A stretch of DNA of 64,000 bases. It comes from Phoenix dactylifera (taxonomy: Eukaryota; Streptophyta; Magnoliopsida; Arecales; Arecaceae). The notes under the pieces are model-generated. The model was not told the DNA's origin. It saw only the letters and a program-made list of their open reading frames with translations, and ran no database searches. The stretch spans positions 1,054,001 through 1,118,000 of the forward strand of contig NW_024067677.1 of the NCBI RefSeq assembly GCF_009389715.1, in the 5' to 3' direction. The translations under genes and the position numbers were made by a program. Shown here piece after piece: positions 48,396 through 60,704 of this stretch (its first letter is position 1; each line of letters opens with the position of its first letter).

Positions 48396-49873
48396 TGCCA
48401 TATCCAAATCTAAAATTCGAGTTCGGCAGACAGCATCTTTAAGCTGGCGGTGGCCGGCTTATTTATATACTATCTTTCATAATACAAAGAATTTGTTATT
48501 ACTGGTCTGCGATGGGATCGTAGGTTCGGATGTCTCCATACTAGACAAGTGCAGTCTACGTCTCCTTTTATCTATGTACTGTTGCAAAATAGGTGATTGC
48601 AACTCCAACGGATGGCTCCTTTTATTCGGTCTAATCATCAAATGTTCTGTTTTGCGTCTAACACCGGTGATTTGAAACTGGTCCTCTCTGATTCAAACAT
48701 CTAATAGATAGCATCCGGGCTCATCTATCATATTCTTTTTTTTGTTTTGTTTTTTTCCTTTCCTTGCAGTTATCCCAACAACCATAAAAGACGCCTTATG
48801 CATCAATCTTCCTTGGATGAGAGAGAAAACACCTTCAGGGGGGGAAATATCACTTTCCAGGGCGTGTTAACGAAAGCACCATTAGATCTTGGTGCATACG
48901 GATAATTGTCGTATACTCCACCTATTCCACAATTATAGATTTAGTTGCACTGGTTCTTGAAATGTCGGATGAACCTGACACTTGATTAAAACTCCAGTTA
49001 GTTCCATTTATGTTGAAAGGGTGCAAATGCGCTTGTTAAAAAATAGATGAATATTGATTAGATAAAAATTTCATTCATTTATAACTACGTCTCTTGTATT
49101 TATAGTTGGACATATTTAGCTGAGAAGAATTAAGCTCTGAAATGAAAATTAAAATAAGTGACTTTCATATCAACTATTTGGTTGGAAAGAATTTTATTTC
49201 TATTCTAATTTTGGAAGAGAATGAAAATATCTAAATTTTCCAAAATCACAGTAACAAACTAAATATGTCAGAAAATAGGATTATTTTGATTTCTATTACA
49301 ATCAAATTTGATCTTGTCTTCGATTATAATTTCGATTCTGGTCATGAACTAAATGCGTTCTCAACTTAGAACGGTCCATATTCTACATCAACCACTTGGT
49401 GGACAGCTGGTGCTGATCCAATTGTAGTAGATTCCTTCAGTCCTGTCTAATCACAACATATATTTGCTAGTTAGGAGGCAATTATTGGATGATTCTAGAC
49501 AATATAACCTTCCTTTTTCCAATCACCAGCTGACTCATACTGCATGAAGGGAGGGCCAGTGATTTGAGTTCAACCCTCCCCAATTTGAACACAAAATGGA
49601 CGGCATCCAGATTTAACCATTAATGCTCATACGTCCTGTTTAGAGAAGCAGAATCCCCCGTGGTGCATCTTTTTGCTTAAATGAGAGTAGTATGCCTGAA
49701 TAAGAATATGCGTGGGCTCCGGGAAACTAGGTACCATCCAAAAATAAAAAAAGCAAGCAAAACTTATGCAAGTAAGTATGTCGTGATATTTTTTAAGGCA
49801 AGCGAAGGTAGTGCTACTAGTATTCACGTATATTTGGATACATCTAAGACGTGATAATCGGTCCACAATTTAG
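48396..49873. other. AT-rich intergenic DNA, possible LTR remnant at left
   Basis: No gene or clear repeat boundary recognised. Confidence 0.45.
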
Positions 49874-49887
49874 TTATATTAGTTTTT

Positions 49888-50401
49888 TATTTTGGTAAAA
49901 CGGATGATTCATATAGTTCTAGTATAGACACATTTAAAAAAGTCAAAAAACAGCATATCACGGAGCGTTCTAGGCAGCTCTCTCTCTCTCCAACCTATAG
50001 GGCACTCCGAGAGTGATTGGCCACATACGAGACCACCCAGTCCGCGGCTCCATTAGCCTTTCAATAAACGTGCATGGCTTGGAACGCCACACTGCCACTA
50101 ACCATGGCTCGGATGTCTCGAAGCAAGGGGTGGCACCTGCCCATGCCATCTGTGTCTCCCTGAATCCAGCCGATCACCGATCGTAGCCAAAGCATCCTCA
50201 AGCATAATTGCTCTAGCCTGCAATACGCGCCGAGTATGGCCCATACCGGCCTATGCTACCTATAGCTCAGCTTTTGGAATTGAGATGTCGAAGATCTGGC
50301 AACCACCAGTAGCTATCATTCTGAAGTTCGGATCTCTGATAACGAGCACCTCCCCTTCTGTCATCATCTAGTACATATTCATCAAAGTTGATTTTAATAA
50401 A
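49888..50401 (-). mobile_element. 5'-truncated LINE (RNase H 3' end) with target duplication
   Basis: Minus-strand pieces of the RNase H domain are visible (for example GAADWVVSYVANHSRSAL near 50000-50060 with changes), ending next to TTTTTTATTTTGGTAAAACGG, the same 3' terminal arrangement as the 53.7-kb copy. TTATATTAGTTTTT flanks it at 49874-49887 and 50402-50415. Reading frame is broken. Confidence 0.8.
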
Positions 50402-50415
50402 TTATATTAGTTTTT

Positions 50416-51105
50416 AAAATATTCAAATGCATGACATTAAATCAACTAGAAAGTATTTAGTTTAAATTTCTAATCGACGTGAATTAATTATTATACTCCT
50501 CGCGTTACCTCTGCCAAAAAGAGAGATGATTTTTTTTTTTTTTTTGGCAAAAAGAGAGAAACGTTTGCTAATAAAATGAGGGAGCACCTATAGTGAGGTG
50601 AGACGTGTGGATCATGGCCTAACGCATGCCCATGACTGCTTTTCTTCCAATGTTTTCCAGCGAATACATGAGTGATATTTACTAATCTCCATATTTCGAT
50701 GTTTTCATCCCCATTTATCAGACACTTTATGTACTTGAGCCTAAGTATCCAATTGAGTTAAACCATCTGATGTAAAGAATTAAATATATCACATTTGGCA
50801 TTATAACATTCTTAAGAAAAATTAGCATTCTAATTAACTGTCCGACATCTTAACTAAGTGATGCTCGCTATCATTTGCATAAAAAAAACAAACAAAAAAA
50901 ATCTGATAATATGTAGACCGTGTAGCAGAGATAAAAAGATTAGGCTCAAAACTATGTACAATGTTTGCAACATGATGCATTAATCAGATACAAATGGCCT
51001 ACAAGTCTGAGTATGAGTTAGTTTACAAGCTCTCTCTTGACCTTCTTGGTTATCATCTTCAATATCACAAAAAACTTGGTTAGGTGATGATATAAACTCA
51101 TCCTT
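50416..51105. other. AT-rich intergenic DNA
   Basis: Contains a T run near 50527-50546. No gene recognised. Confidence 0.5.
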
Positions 51106-51188
51106 GATACTACAAACTAATCATATCATGTTACAGACATCATAGGCAAACATGGGCATAGACTTTGGAACTGATATAGGGATTATAG
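51106..51188 (+). repeat. 83-bp direct repeat, left copy
   Basis: Begins GATACTACAAACTAATCATA and ends GATATAGGGATTATAG. Repeated at 52007-52088 with about five differences, on the other side of a TIR element. Confidence 0.92.
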
Positions 51189-52006
51189 ATCCTATTTAGG
51201 AGAGCTGTTGGCATTAAAGCTTTTAGAAGTAGAGATTATATAAAAAGTTGTTTGCTATTTGGTAACTACATTTTTAAAGTGCCACGAAACTTTGACATAT
51301 ATTTGATAAACAAACTGAAAAAGTACTTTTGGTATAACAAAATGACCATAAAGGATATTACATAGTATTATACAATAGAGCATAATAAAATATAATATGT
51401 ATTAAGTACATAAATATATAATATAACATAATATTAATATAATATAATATAATATTATTATAATATAATAATATCATATTGTATACTAGAGTATAATAAT
51501 TTAATATCATATAAAATTATTTAACATAACATATCAATGTATTATGATATAATGTAATATAATATTATATTTATAGTATAATACAATAATAACGGTATAA
51601 AATATTATAATTATTAAAGTAAATTAATTTTTCATCCTCTCAATAACTGTGGTATAATATAACATAATATTAAATTATTTAACATAATGTATTAATGTAT
51701 TATGATATAATATAATATAATATTATATTAATATAATAATAAAGGTATAAAGGGACATTTTGTGTAATTATTATAATTTACTATGAGTATTTTGATCCAA
51801 AACGAAAAAAATATTATAACTCAAAATAGATTTCTGATAATTTCTAAAAGTGCTTTTTAAGGAGAAGCGCCAAAATGGAGCTTCTCTCAAAAAGCTGTTT
51901 TAGCTTTCTTGCAAAACTGAAACAATTTTTCGAAAATTCTACCAAATACCTCTATTTTATCTAAAAGTGTTTTTGGAGGGCTCGAAAGTACTTTTTGGCC
52001 CTCCAC
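51189..52006. mobile_element. Second, decayed copy of the 14.9-kb TIR element
   Basis: Matches both ends of 14949-16516: left GGAGAGCTGTTGGCA then TTTGCTATTTGGTAACTACA; right AAAGTGTTTTTGGAGGGCTC and CTTTTTGGCCCTCCA. The outer left TIR is degenerate (CCTATTTAGG) and the last ~22 bp of the right TIR are missing. The AT-rich centre has about two internal units rather than five, so the element is 818 bp. Confidence 0.8.
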
Positions 52007-52088
52007 GATACTACAAACTAATCATATCATGTTACAAACATCGTAGGCAAACATGAGCACAGACTTGGAACTGATATAGGGATTATAG
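52007..52088 (+). repeat. 83-bp direct repeat, right copy
   Basis: See 51106-51188. It starts exactly where the decayed TIR element ends. Confidence 0.92.
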
Positions 52089-53712
52089 TCATGTCTTCAT
52101 TACCCTTTTACAAGAACCTTAATAACTTGAACATGAGGCGAGCTATTTGAAAGTAGTTTCTTTATATAATGCATATTATGCATAAGAAATTTATACTAGG
52201 GAGCTCCTACTATTAGAGCAAATAGTGTCTACTTGTCATGCATAAATCTACCTTAACTTAGAAGCTTGTGGAGGATTTTGCACATCACAAATTGATACGC
52301 GTCTAAATTGCATATGCTTGTGGAGGATTTGTAGCTCCAGATATACATCTATACATATAACTTGCTTTCTTGGAGGAATTATAGATATGTAGTTGACATT
52401 TTTTCTTTTCTTCTTTTATTGATTTGGGTTCATAACTTATATTATTGACTTCTGAAAAAAAAATTGTGATTTAATATTCTTGAAGATTGAAGGTTTGGCT
52501 ATGTAGAAAGCATCCTCTTTTTTTCCTTAATTCCTATGCCCCTTTTATTTTAATTATCTATCGACAATTCAAATCAACATGGCAACTAGTTTATTGTATC
52601 AGACTTCAGTTATCAAATTATCAATCAAAAAAAAGTTGGACACCCTTGTAATGCAATTCATAAGATTAAATTCAATCTTTTAAGAGATTTTTATCTGGCT
52701 TTCTTTGTCAAACCTTTTATGCTCATTGTCAATAAAAAATCATGGTTACCACTATTGCGAACAATTGGTATTTGGCAAAAACTGTAATCCTTTTAATATT
52801 TGGCTTTTTTCACACACATTTTTTAGAAAAAAATTACAGACTTGATAACTTCAATTCAAACATCTCTTTCTAGCTATAAATGTTAAATTGCTGGCAAGCA
52901 TATAGATATTTTCTTCCTTTCGCTAAGATTTCGTTGCAACTCCAATATCAGCATTATGGATATGTATTGCTCAAATAAGCTTGCTAGCAAGTATAACTTT
53001 TTTTAAAAAAATATTGATCATGGATTGAGGATCACCGTCACGATCATCATATCCCTTTGCCATCAAAGTTTATAGATTGTTTCGAATGATACATCCTCAA
53101 ATATTTAAATCTAAATAATTAAAGATGTAGTAAAAGTATTTTGGTCATGTAACATGTCATATTATTGTACAAAAGACTAGATATCATTAATCATTGAAAA
53201 ACCCAGAATTATCTCATTTGTACCAGACAAACAGTAACATAGTGGATACAACTAGGAAGTCCAATAGAATTACCAAAAGGAAGCATATCCAAATAGCTAG
53301 TCACGTGACAGCCCTGGCTATCGAACAGGTCCGAGAGTGGGTGTTTAAATCGTGCGAGAGACAAGTATATATTCCCACATTTTTCCGAACTCTGAAGCCA
53401 AGACCACAAAACGCACACGGGGGGCCAGATAGGACGAGACACAGATGCTAGTACTGGGGGTGTGACGTTAGGGGCTCGTCAAGTGGGTGCTTTAAGAAAG
53501 GAAATCAAAATTGGTGGTTTGGCTAAATCCGTGGGCTGGTCTGCAACCTCCGCCACTAGCGTTGGCGGTGGTTTTTATTGGTGGTTTGCTTTTTGGGGGG
53601 TGTGAGCTTGCTTTTTTATGGGGTTTGGCTCGAGGAGGGTTTAAAAATAAAAGCGTTTGGGCACGTGAAGCCCGTGCCATCGCCCATCGCCAAGCATTTG
53701 TGGTTGGATGTT
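52089..53712. other. AT-rich intergenic DNA
   Basis: No gene recognised; ORFs at 53194-53451 and 53511-53957 are chance frames, the second running through a T homopolymer. Confidence 0.5.
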
Positions 53713-53728
53713 GGGTCCCACCCATGTT

Positions 53729-53729
53729 T

Positions 53730-53783
<54 letters not shown>

Positions 53784-54303
53784 GTGAAAACGGCTACTCA
53801 TATCATATATTTCGAATTTGAGTACAGCCCTCCAAATCACAAGAAAGTAAAGAGTACAACTGTGAGGGAACGTCTGCAACAGACGTCCACAGAAAATCAC
53901 CTGAGTGCCGAGCTACAAAGGAGGCGACCCAGTCTGCTGCCCGGTTCGCCTCCCTAAACACATGCGCTGCCCGAAAGTCAGCCATCATCTGAGCCATCCT
54001 ACGGGACTCTCGGATAAGGGGATGACCATCCCCAAACCGATCCACACCCCGAATCCAATCAATCACCACCGAAGAATCACCCTCGAGGTACACCCACACA
54101 GCCCCGTATACCTGCCTCACATAGGATAAACCCTCCCAGGCTGCCTGCAGCTCTGCTCCAACCACTGTAGATCCAGGCATGCGCCGTCCTCCTGCTGCTA
54201 TCATCCTGCCAAAATGGTCCCTGATCACATAACCGACCCCTCCAAACAAACCATCTGCCGACCTGCTACCATCAAAGTTCACCTTGAGATAGCCAGGGGG
54301 TGG
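53729..54303 (-). mobile_element. Young 5'-truncated LINE with intact RNase H reading frame
   Basis: Flanked by a perfect 16-bp target duplication, GGGTCCCACCCATGTT, at 53713-53728 and 54304-54319. The plus-strand T run from about 53731 to 53782 is its ~52-base poly(A) tail. The retained minus-strand frame (54312 to stop at 53803) is uninterrupted and encodes the RNase H domain: LKVNFDGSRSADGLFGGVGY, GAELQAAWEGLSYVRQVY, VYLEGDSSVVIDWIRG, HVFREANRAADWVASFVARH. It has no ATG of its own and lacks endonuclease and reverse transcriptase, so it is a dead insertion despite the open frame. Long clean tail and perfect duplication indicate a recent event. Confidence 0.95.
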
Positions 54304-54417
54304 GGGTCCCACCCATGTTCACTCATATCTTAAATATCTGTTATCCGCACCTACGCTACTGCCGCCTGAGACGGCTGAATAAATGTTGGGGCTCTTCTTC
54401 TGGTCCCGCAGCACTTA

Positions 54418-54898
54418 GGGCTCGTTTGGTTCGCGGGAAAAGAAGGGGGGAAAGTGTGGTCAACGGGAAAGTAATGAGATGCCTCTTGTTTGGTTGGAGT
54501 TTTCAAAGGAGAGAGAAGGGAAAGTTGTATTCCCATGGGAATGTGATTCCCACATTTCATGGGAAAGTCTTTCCCATGAGAAACATGGGAAAGTTACTTT
54601 CCCATTAGGTGGGAATCACTCCATTTTTACTTTTTCCCAAAAAGTCCCTTCAGCATTAAAGAAGCATTAAAGAGGCATTAAAAATCTAATTTTTATTAAG
54701 GGCATAATAGGAATTATATATAACTTTCCTAGGAAAGTGGATGGCCAACCAAACATAAGTACCTTGGAAATTTGTCACTTTCCCATGGTCAACCAAACAT
54801 GCCAAAAGTACTTTCCTAGGCATCCTCTTCCTAGGAATTTGTTTCCCAGAAATCATATTCCTAGGAAGGAAAATGCTTCCCGCGAACCAAACGAGCCC
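54418..54898. mobile_element. MITE with perfect 22-bp terminal inverted repeats
   Basis: Left end GGGCTCGTTTGGTTCGCGGG (54418-54437, plus AA) is perfectly inverted at 54877-54898, flanked by TTA at 54415-54417 and 54899-54901. Length 481 bp, non-coding, with internal TTTCCCA/TGGGAAA inverted motifs. TTA/TAA target and GGGC..GTTTGG ends fit Tourist/PIF-Harbinger MITEs. Confidence 0.93.
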
Positions 54899-54971
54899 TT
54901 AGGATTGTTTTGGCCTCCTACGAGCTCTAATTTTTTGGTTTTCTCAAAATTTTTTTTGATGAGATCAGAGT

Positions 54972-55397
54972 GATAGCGGCGGATGGGTGGAGGATATTTG
55001 ATACTTCTATTATTGCTACTGAGCTTAAGGCAGCATGAGAAGAAGTCACATATGCGGGAAGAATGCTGGGAACAGACCGCATTCTCTTCGAGAAGACTCT
55101 GCTACAGTGATTGAGTGAATTCGGAATTTAAGCCCAGTTGACGGATTCAAACTATTACTATGCGATATTCGCATCCTCTTAGGTGCAGGCAGTCTCTCGG
55201 AGGCTATACACGTATACAGGGAGGCAAATAGCACGGCTAATTGGGTGGCTTCATTCGCAGCCCATTATGCTGAAGATTTTATTTGGGTCGACACTGTCGA
55301 GGTGTCCCACGCCTTGTATCATTTATTCTTTTTTTTTTTTCCCCTGATTCTATGGCATGTGGGAGTGGTCGTTGTACCACAAAAAAAAAAAAAAAAA
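54972..55397 (+). mobile_element. 5'-truncated LINE (RNase H 3' end), degenerate
   Basis: Reads VIAADGWRIFDTSIIATELK, a stop, then VYREANSTANWVASFAAHYA with frameshifts, and an A18 tail at about 55380-55397. No clear target duplication found. CT/T-rich insertion near 55329-55342. Confidence 0.8.
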
Positions 55398-55654
55398 GAG
55401 GGAAGAAGAAGAAGAGCATTGGTGTACTGTATAAAATTATCAGTGGAGACCTTGTGAAAGAGAAGGTCAACTGCCCCGCTAATTATTGACAACTAATCAA
55501 TAGTACGAGCAAGTGTCAATGCATTTGGTAAGGTCTTTTAACTAAATAGTTGAACCGGGACGACCTTGAATGTTTGGAGCTACCCCCAAAAGCATATGTT
55601 CGAGGTTGTGTGAATCATGCTTGATTTGTAGAAGTCTAAGAATTTTATCTGAAG

Positions 55655-55777
<123 letters not shown>

Positions 55778-56092
55778 TTGTGTGAATTATGCTTGACCGG
55801 GGATAATTATAAATTTTTGAAGAGATTCAAAAGCTTCAAGTTTTTAGCCTTTGCTTATAGATGAGGCTTAGGCCAAATGTAGCTATAATTGTAGCTGCCC
55901 GTGATGGGTGCTAACACGAGTAGTTTGAGTTGTAATTTTATAAATTGGCATTTTCTTGACTTGGGTCGACTGCAGCCTAATGCATGCTTCCGTCTTAGGC
56001 GTGCGCCGCATGACGTAGGTTATCTACCCTATGACTACAGGAGAGGAATAGGTTACTTTTCAATATTTCTTCTTTTTTTTACTATGTTAAAG

Positions 56093-56553
56093 TTTAGGAT
56101 TCTTTATATAAATATCTTTCTAAAAATTTAAATTTACGTAAATACCCTCATCAAATTTATATTTATTTCTGTATTCTCATAAAATACTGTTTTTGCACAA
56201 ATGACCATAATATAACGGTTCTTCTAATACCGTTAATAAAAACCATATTTATTTTAATTAAAAATAAAATAAAATTTTAAAATTACTTTTTTTTTCTTCA
56301 CCACGATCGCCTTATAAATATTTTTTTGCACATCTATCCATTAAGAGTATTTTAGTTATTTTAATTTGAAAGCCGTTAATTTTTTAATGATGTTAGATGG
56401 TGTGGGTACATATGCAAAAATAAGAATAAAAAAAGAGTAGAATAGCAAAATAAGTGTTTTACGAGGATATACATGCAAATATCAATTTTGGGAGGATATT
56501 CATGCAAAATTCATTATTTAAAAGGATATTCATGCAAAAAAATTCTAAAATTT
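56093..56553. repeat. Dispersed AT-rich repeat, copy 2 (MITE-like)
   Basis: Homologous to 17437-17812 in the same orientation; ends with three GGATATTCATGCAAA-like motifs, which match in inverted orientation the CATGAATATC motif at the start of copy 1. Confidence 0.65.
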
Positions 56554-57905
56554 AACTATTCCACTGTGCAATAGAAAGATAAAAGGATAATTCCCCTTTG
56601 CTTCCCTGTAGATAGGCAAAGAAAGGAGTGGTTCTAATTGCGTGATTTAATGTATGATAAAATTGTCGTTCATGGTATACCCACATGTTTGAAAGCAACA
56701 AAAAATCAAGAACAACGATCGCAACACATTTTACACTTAAGCTTTACGGTTGCTTCCCCTTTCTTTGAAACTAATATTTGCTATTTTGTAACTATTTATT
56801 AACTTTTATTAGGCACTATTTTATGTATACTGCTTGTTAATTTTTCTCTCTCATCTTGTCACACGGGCAATGCGAACATAGCAAGAAGATACGACTACTA
56901 ACAATCATTAAAAAGAATCATGAGATGGAATGTTTCTCCCTCGCACTTCATGTTAAGGCTCGATAAATATTAGTTACAGTCTTGTAGTTAGCTAATATGC
57001 TATTCGAATCGAAGGTCATAAATTTCGAATCCCTCCTAGATCAATATTTTGTGATGAGCTCGATGTGCTATGCGCATTGCTCTTTTCCTGATCTTCTTAG
57101 GAACTTTCAAATTAATTATTTATATTAGCTATCTTCAAAATTTTGGGAACTTTATAGCATTGCAGTAGGTAGAGATTTTGGGAACCTAACATCATCATCG
57201 TCGTCATCATCATTCAAGGACTAGCAACTTAGGTCTCATCGATGAATGTGGCTATGTTTTTTTCATTAATAAAGATCAAACTTGTACTGTCATAAGTTTA
57301 AACATGAAGGCCTCATTTGAAAACAAGAAAAGAAGGGTTCATCCTCATATTTTTACCAATCAGACCACTTAATTCTTATTTATCTTGGTTTGCAGCTGTC
57401 CTTGCTCAATTGGTGAAACTCATTGGAAGTTGTATTTTACATGACAAGCAGTAAAACTTTATATGGACTCAAACTTTTATCCAACCCAAAGATTAGGACC
57501 ATGCTATTTTTCTCTGTGCATTCTATACTACCAAAATACTATTCATGCTCAGGTTATAATTTAGAAATTGTCTTAAAAATTTTCAAAGGTGCTTAAGGTA
57601 CGACTCACAAGTCTAATCACTTAATGCTATTTCAAAAAAAGAAAACGAAAGAACAGAGGTAGCATGTTTATTTTTTTTTAAAGAATGCATTTCTTTAATT
57701 GAATTCTAATTTGCACATAGCCTCACTCTTTATTAAACATAATAAGAAATCCAGCAAATTAAAAGAAAAAGATAAGATAGAAGATAAGCAAATTTTTTTG
57801 GTAACCAGATGGTTGATTCCACATAGTGGAATCTCTCAATTGAAATTCCATTCAAATGATTACTAGCAACACGTACCATTCACTAGTGCATGTATATATG
57901 AATTC

Positions 57906-57908
<3 letters not shown>
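56554..57908. other. AT-rich intergenic DNA
   Basis: No gene recognised; a short CAT/GTC trinucleotide patch near 57192-57212. Confidence 0.5.

Positions 57909-57999
<91 letters not shown>
57909..57999. repeat. TA microsatellite (~90 bp)
   Basis: Uninterrupted TA dinucleotides. Confidence 0.97.
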
Positions 58000-58003
<4 letters not shown>

Positions 58004-58059
58004 CTATGAATATGAAGAATATCTCGAATATTGATAATTGATAGGTAAACTATCAATCC

Positions 58060-58195
58060 TATGGTACATCGTACCGGTTCAAAGTAGACAGTACGGAATG
58101 TACCGTACCATACCGGTATCTAATACGGATGACATATTGTAAAAAAATTTGCACTGTACCGTACCGATATTATGCTAGTATGGCACTAGTACCGA
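58060..58195. repeat. GTACCGTACC-motif repeat cluster
   Basis: Several GTACCG/CGGTAC-type motifs in both orientations, similar in style to 25060-25430. Likely a dispersed repeat fragment. Confidence 0.45.
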
Positions 58196-59441
58196 GACGA
58201 TGAATCTTGATCAATCCTATTATCATTTTGCTGAAAACATGTCGTCAAAGAAAAAGAACTAAAGACTAAGAGAATAACATTTTAGCATGTCATCCTTGGC
58301 TCACATGGCAGGACTGCTCATGTTCATGATTGAAGTTAATAAGACGGAGAATATTTTCTCATGTGGGTTCCATCATGCTCCACATATCGATCTCTATCCC
58401 CTGTGTGAGATCTCAGAGAGAGAGAGTACCCATCTGGAACAGTTCAAATATACTGCAGCCACAGGAAGAGGATTTGATTCCATGATCTACTTCAAACAGA
58501 TAAGAAATATTTTAAGATTCGATCAAATCAAATCAATTGGGTTGACCCGCTTGATCTATGAACTAAAGTGCGAGATCCCAATTCCAAGCTCACAAATTCG
58601 AAATTCCCTGCGACATAGCGAGCTGAAGGTCGAACCGCTTCACTTATCCACGTCGACCTAATTTTGACCTATTTAAGATGCTGGGAAAAAAAAGAAAAAT
58701 ATGATGTTTTCTTTATTACTTCAGCATTTATAATTAGAATTTTGTGATCTCTTTCAAAGAGAAAAAATGCAATATTTTGAGATTCAGACAGACTAATTGG
58801 CCCATATATGACTCGAAAGTTCAAATTAGCCAAGCTGATTCTAGGTTCGCCGATTTCAAAAATGTGCACAACATGTATGAGCTCTAGGATTCAGCCAACT
58901 TGCTCTAATGGATCAATTTTGACTAGAAATGGCAATAAGTTGGTTGGTTCGGGTTGGGTTTGAATTAAGATGAGCTGGTCCGATGATTTATCCATACCTA
59001 TATAAGTCATGTCGAAAACTATAAACACATACCACTTCATTTATTTTACATGAATCCACACTGACCCACCAACTCACACACTTTTTTCCATCAATTATAC
59101 ATATAACTAAAATAAAGAAAAAATATGCTATCAAAGATCACAAATAATAAGCCAAATTCAATTTTAGATATTTTATCATAATCATAATAAGCTTAAAGAA
59201 CGTAATGCTCATAAAAGAATTTACAGAAAGCTCGCAAAACCGCGACCGGGCATTTCGAAATCCCAAGTCCATTCTATTCATCATTTTCTATAATCATTTT
59301 TTGGTGAATTAAATTATATAGAAAAATTAAAGAGCCATCAAGCGAATTGGTTCTTGATCAGGTGTCATCTCAGGTGACTTAATGTGTTTGGGGTTAAACA
59401 AAACCTCCCCATGTTGATTTCAAGTCAACTGCAAACCAACC
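58196..59441. other. AT-rich intergenic DNA
   Basis: The ORF at 58287-58661 (124 codons) shows no domain and no splice context; I do not call it a gene. Confidence 0.5.
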
Positions 59442-59879
59442 TATAACAATCCAAGACCTCACTCAAAATAACTAGTCAGAAAGTATTATTTGAGTTTTTA
59501 ATTCTGTATAAGTATCCAAAATTTACTCAGTGAATAACCGATGTAGAACTAAACACATGTTAGTACGAGTCCTCACATGCTCCTCCTGTTTAAGCCTTGA
59601 CGTCCTCGTCAAGCTAAAAATATAAATCTATTCAAATCTATTCACAAGCACCATGATCGGCCCGTGGTTAGCCTCAATGAGCCTGTGCTGCAGTATCCCC
59701 CAGTTCATATGGGTTATGGGCTGGATCTGTTCTAATATCATTTGTAATAACTTAAGACCATGTTCAAAATGGCAAGCCAAAAGGTATTATTTGGATTTTT
59801 TAATTCTATATATGTATCTAAGATCTATCTAACGAATAATCGATGTAAGACTAAACATACGTCCGCACGAGTCCTTACA
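59442..59879 (-). mobile_element. TRIM (terminal-repeat retrotransposon in miniature), 438 bp
   Basis: Two direct repeats, 59442-59577 and 59743-59879 (about 136 bp), begin TATAAC/TGTAAT and end TCACA/TTACA, and flank 165 bp. On the minus strand the internal region starts AATGATATTAGAAC, a decayed TGGTATCAGAGC-type primer site, and ends AACAGGAGGAGCA, a purine tract before the next LTR. Flanks CAACC (59437-59441) and TAACC (59880-59884) are a 5-bp target duplication with one change. LTRs are about 20-25% diverged by eye, so it is old. Confidence 0.8.
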
Positions 59880-59884
59880 TAACC

Positions 59885-60570
59885 CGATAATAAAAATAAA
59901 TTTATTTTATGTAGATTCACGTGGTTGGCATGTCATCAGATATTGCCGACCCTTCAACCCATTTACATCAACGATTTCAAAGATACTTAAAAAAAACTAA
60001 GATATCGTAGCTTCTCAAGAACATAAAACCTACAATAAGTTATCTTTCACTACCAGCTAGAACTAGGATTTGATCTTAGCCTGGTAAAAGCTTTCCTTAT
60101 GAGCTGCTTAACTTCCTCGGCTGCTATTTGTCACCATTCCCAATGATTTAGAATGCACGGTTGATGGGAGAGGGTAATGCATATTTAATTTTTATAAAAT
60201 AGTTGTGAAATTTTATTGTTTCTATGATATATCTGTTACCTATATAACAAGATTTCATTGTTATATGTATAATTTTATTTTATAATCTTGTAATTAATTA
60301 ATTAATCATGTCATGGATTTATTACCTGAACACTAAAAACAGGTCAATGTCTTATTGGGTTTCAGATGTTTGCAGAAAAGAATTCCTGGCAGCTTGCTAA
60401 GCTCCAAATCCAATGGATTCTTCTTATACTGAATTATACTGATCCATGCACCGAAATGAGACCTAATGTAGTCAGGCCCATTACACAGCCCAAGAAATGT
60501 CCTTTTTCTTGAGATATTTAGGCCCAATCAAAGCCCATAAACTAATACCCCATAGGATTCGAGTCGACCC
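59885..60570. other. Intergenic DNA and upstream region of the PTH2 gene
   Basis: AT-rich; no gene recognised. GC-rich leader starts near 60560. Confidence 0.5.
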
Positions 60571-60704
60571 TTGACTCCACGCTGCAGCCAGATCTCTCTC
60601 CGTCGCAGCCGTTGCCGTCCGGCAATCGAGCCCTTGACCTCGCCCAATCTGCGGGTGCCCGCGGCGGTGGATTCGCGCCGCCGACGGTGGCGACGCCGTT
60701 GCTC

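Noticed and set aside
58287..58661. 124-codon plus-strand ORF
   Set aside because: No recognisable domain, no exon partners and repeat-rich surroundings.
59442..59879. Cassandra-type TRIM
   Set aside because: I see no 5S-rRNA-like promoter segment in the LTRs.
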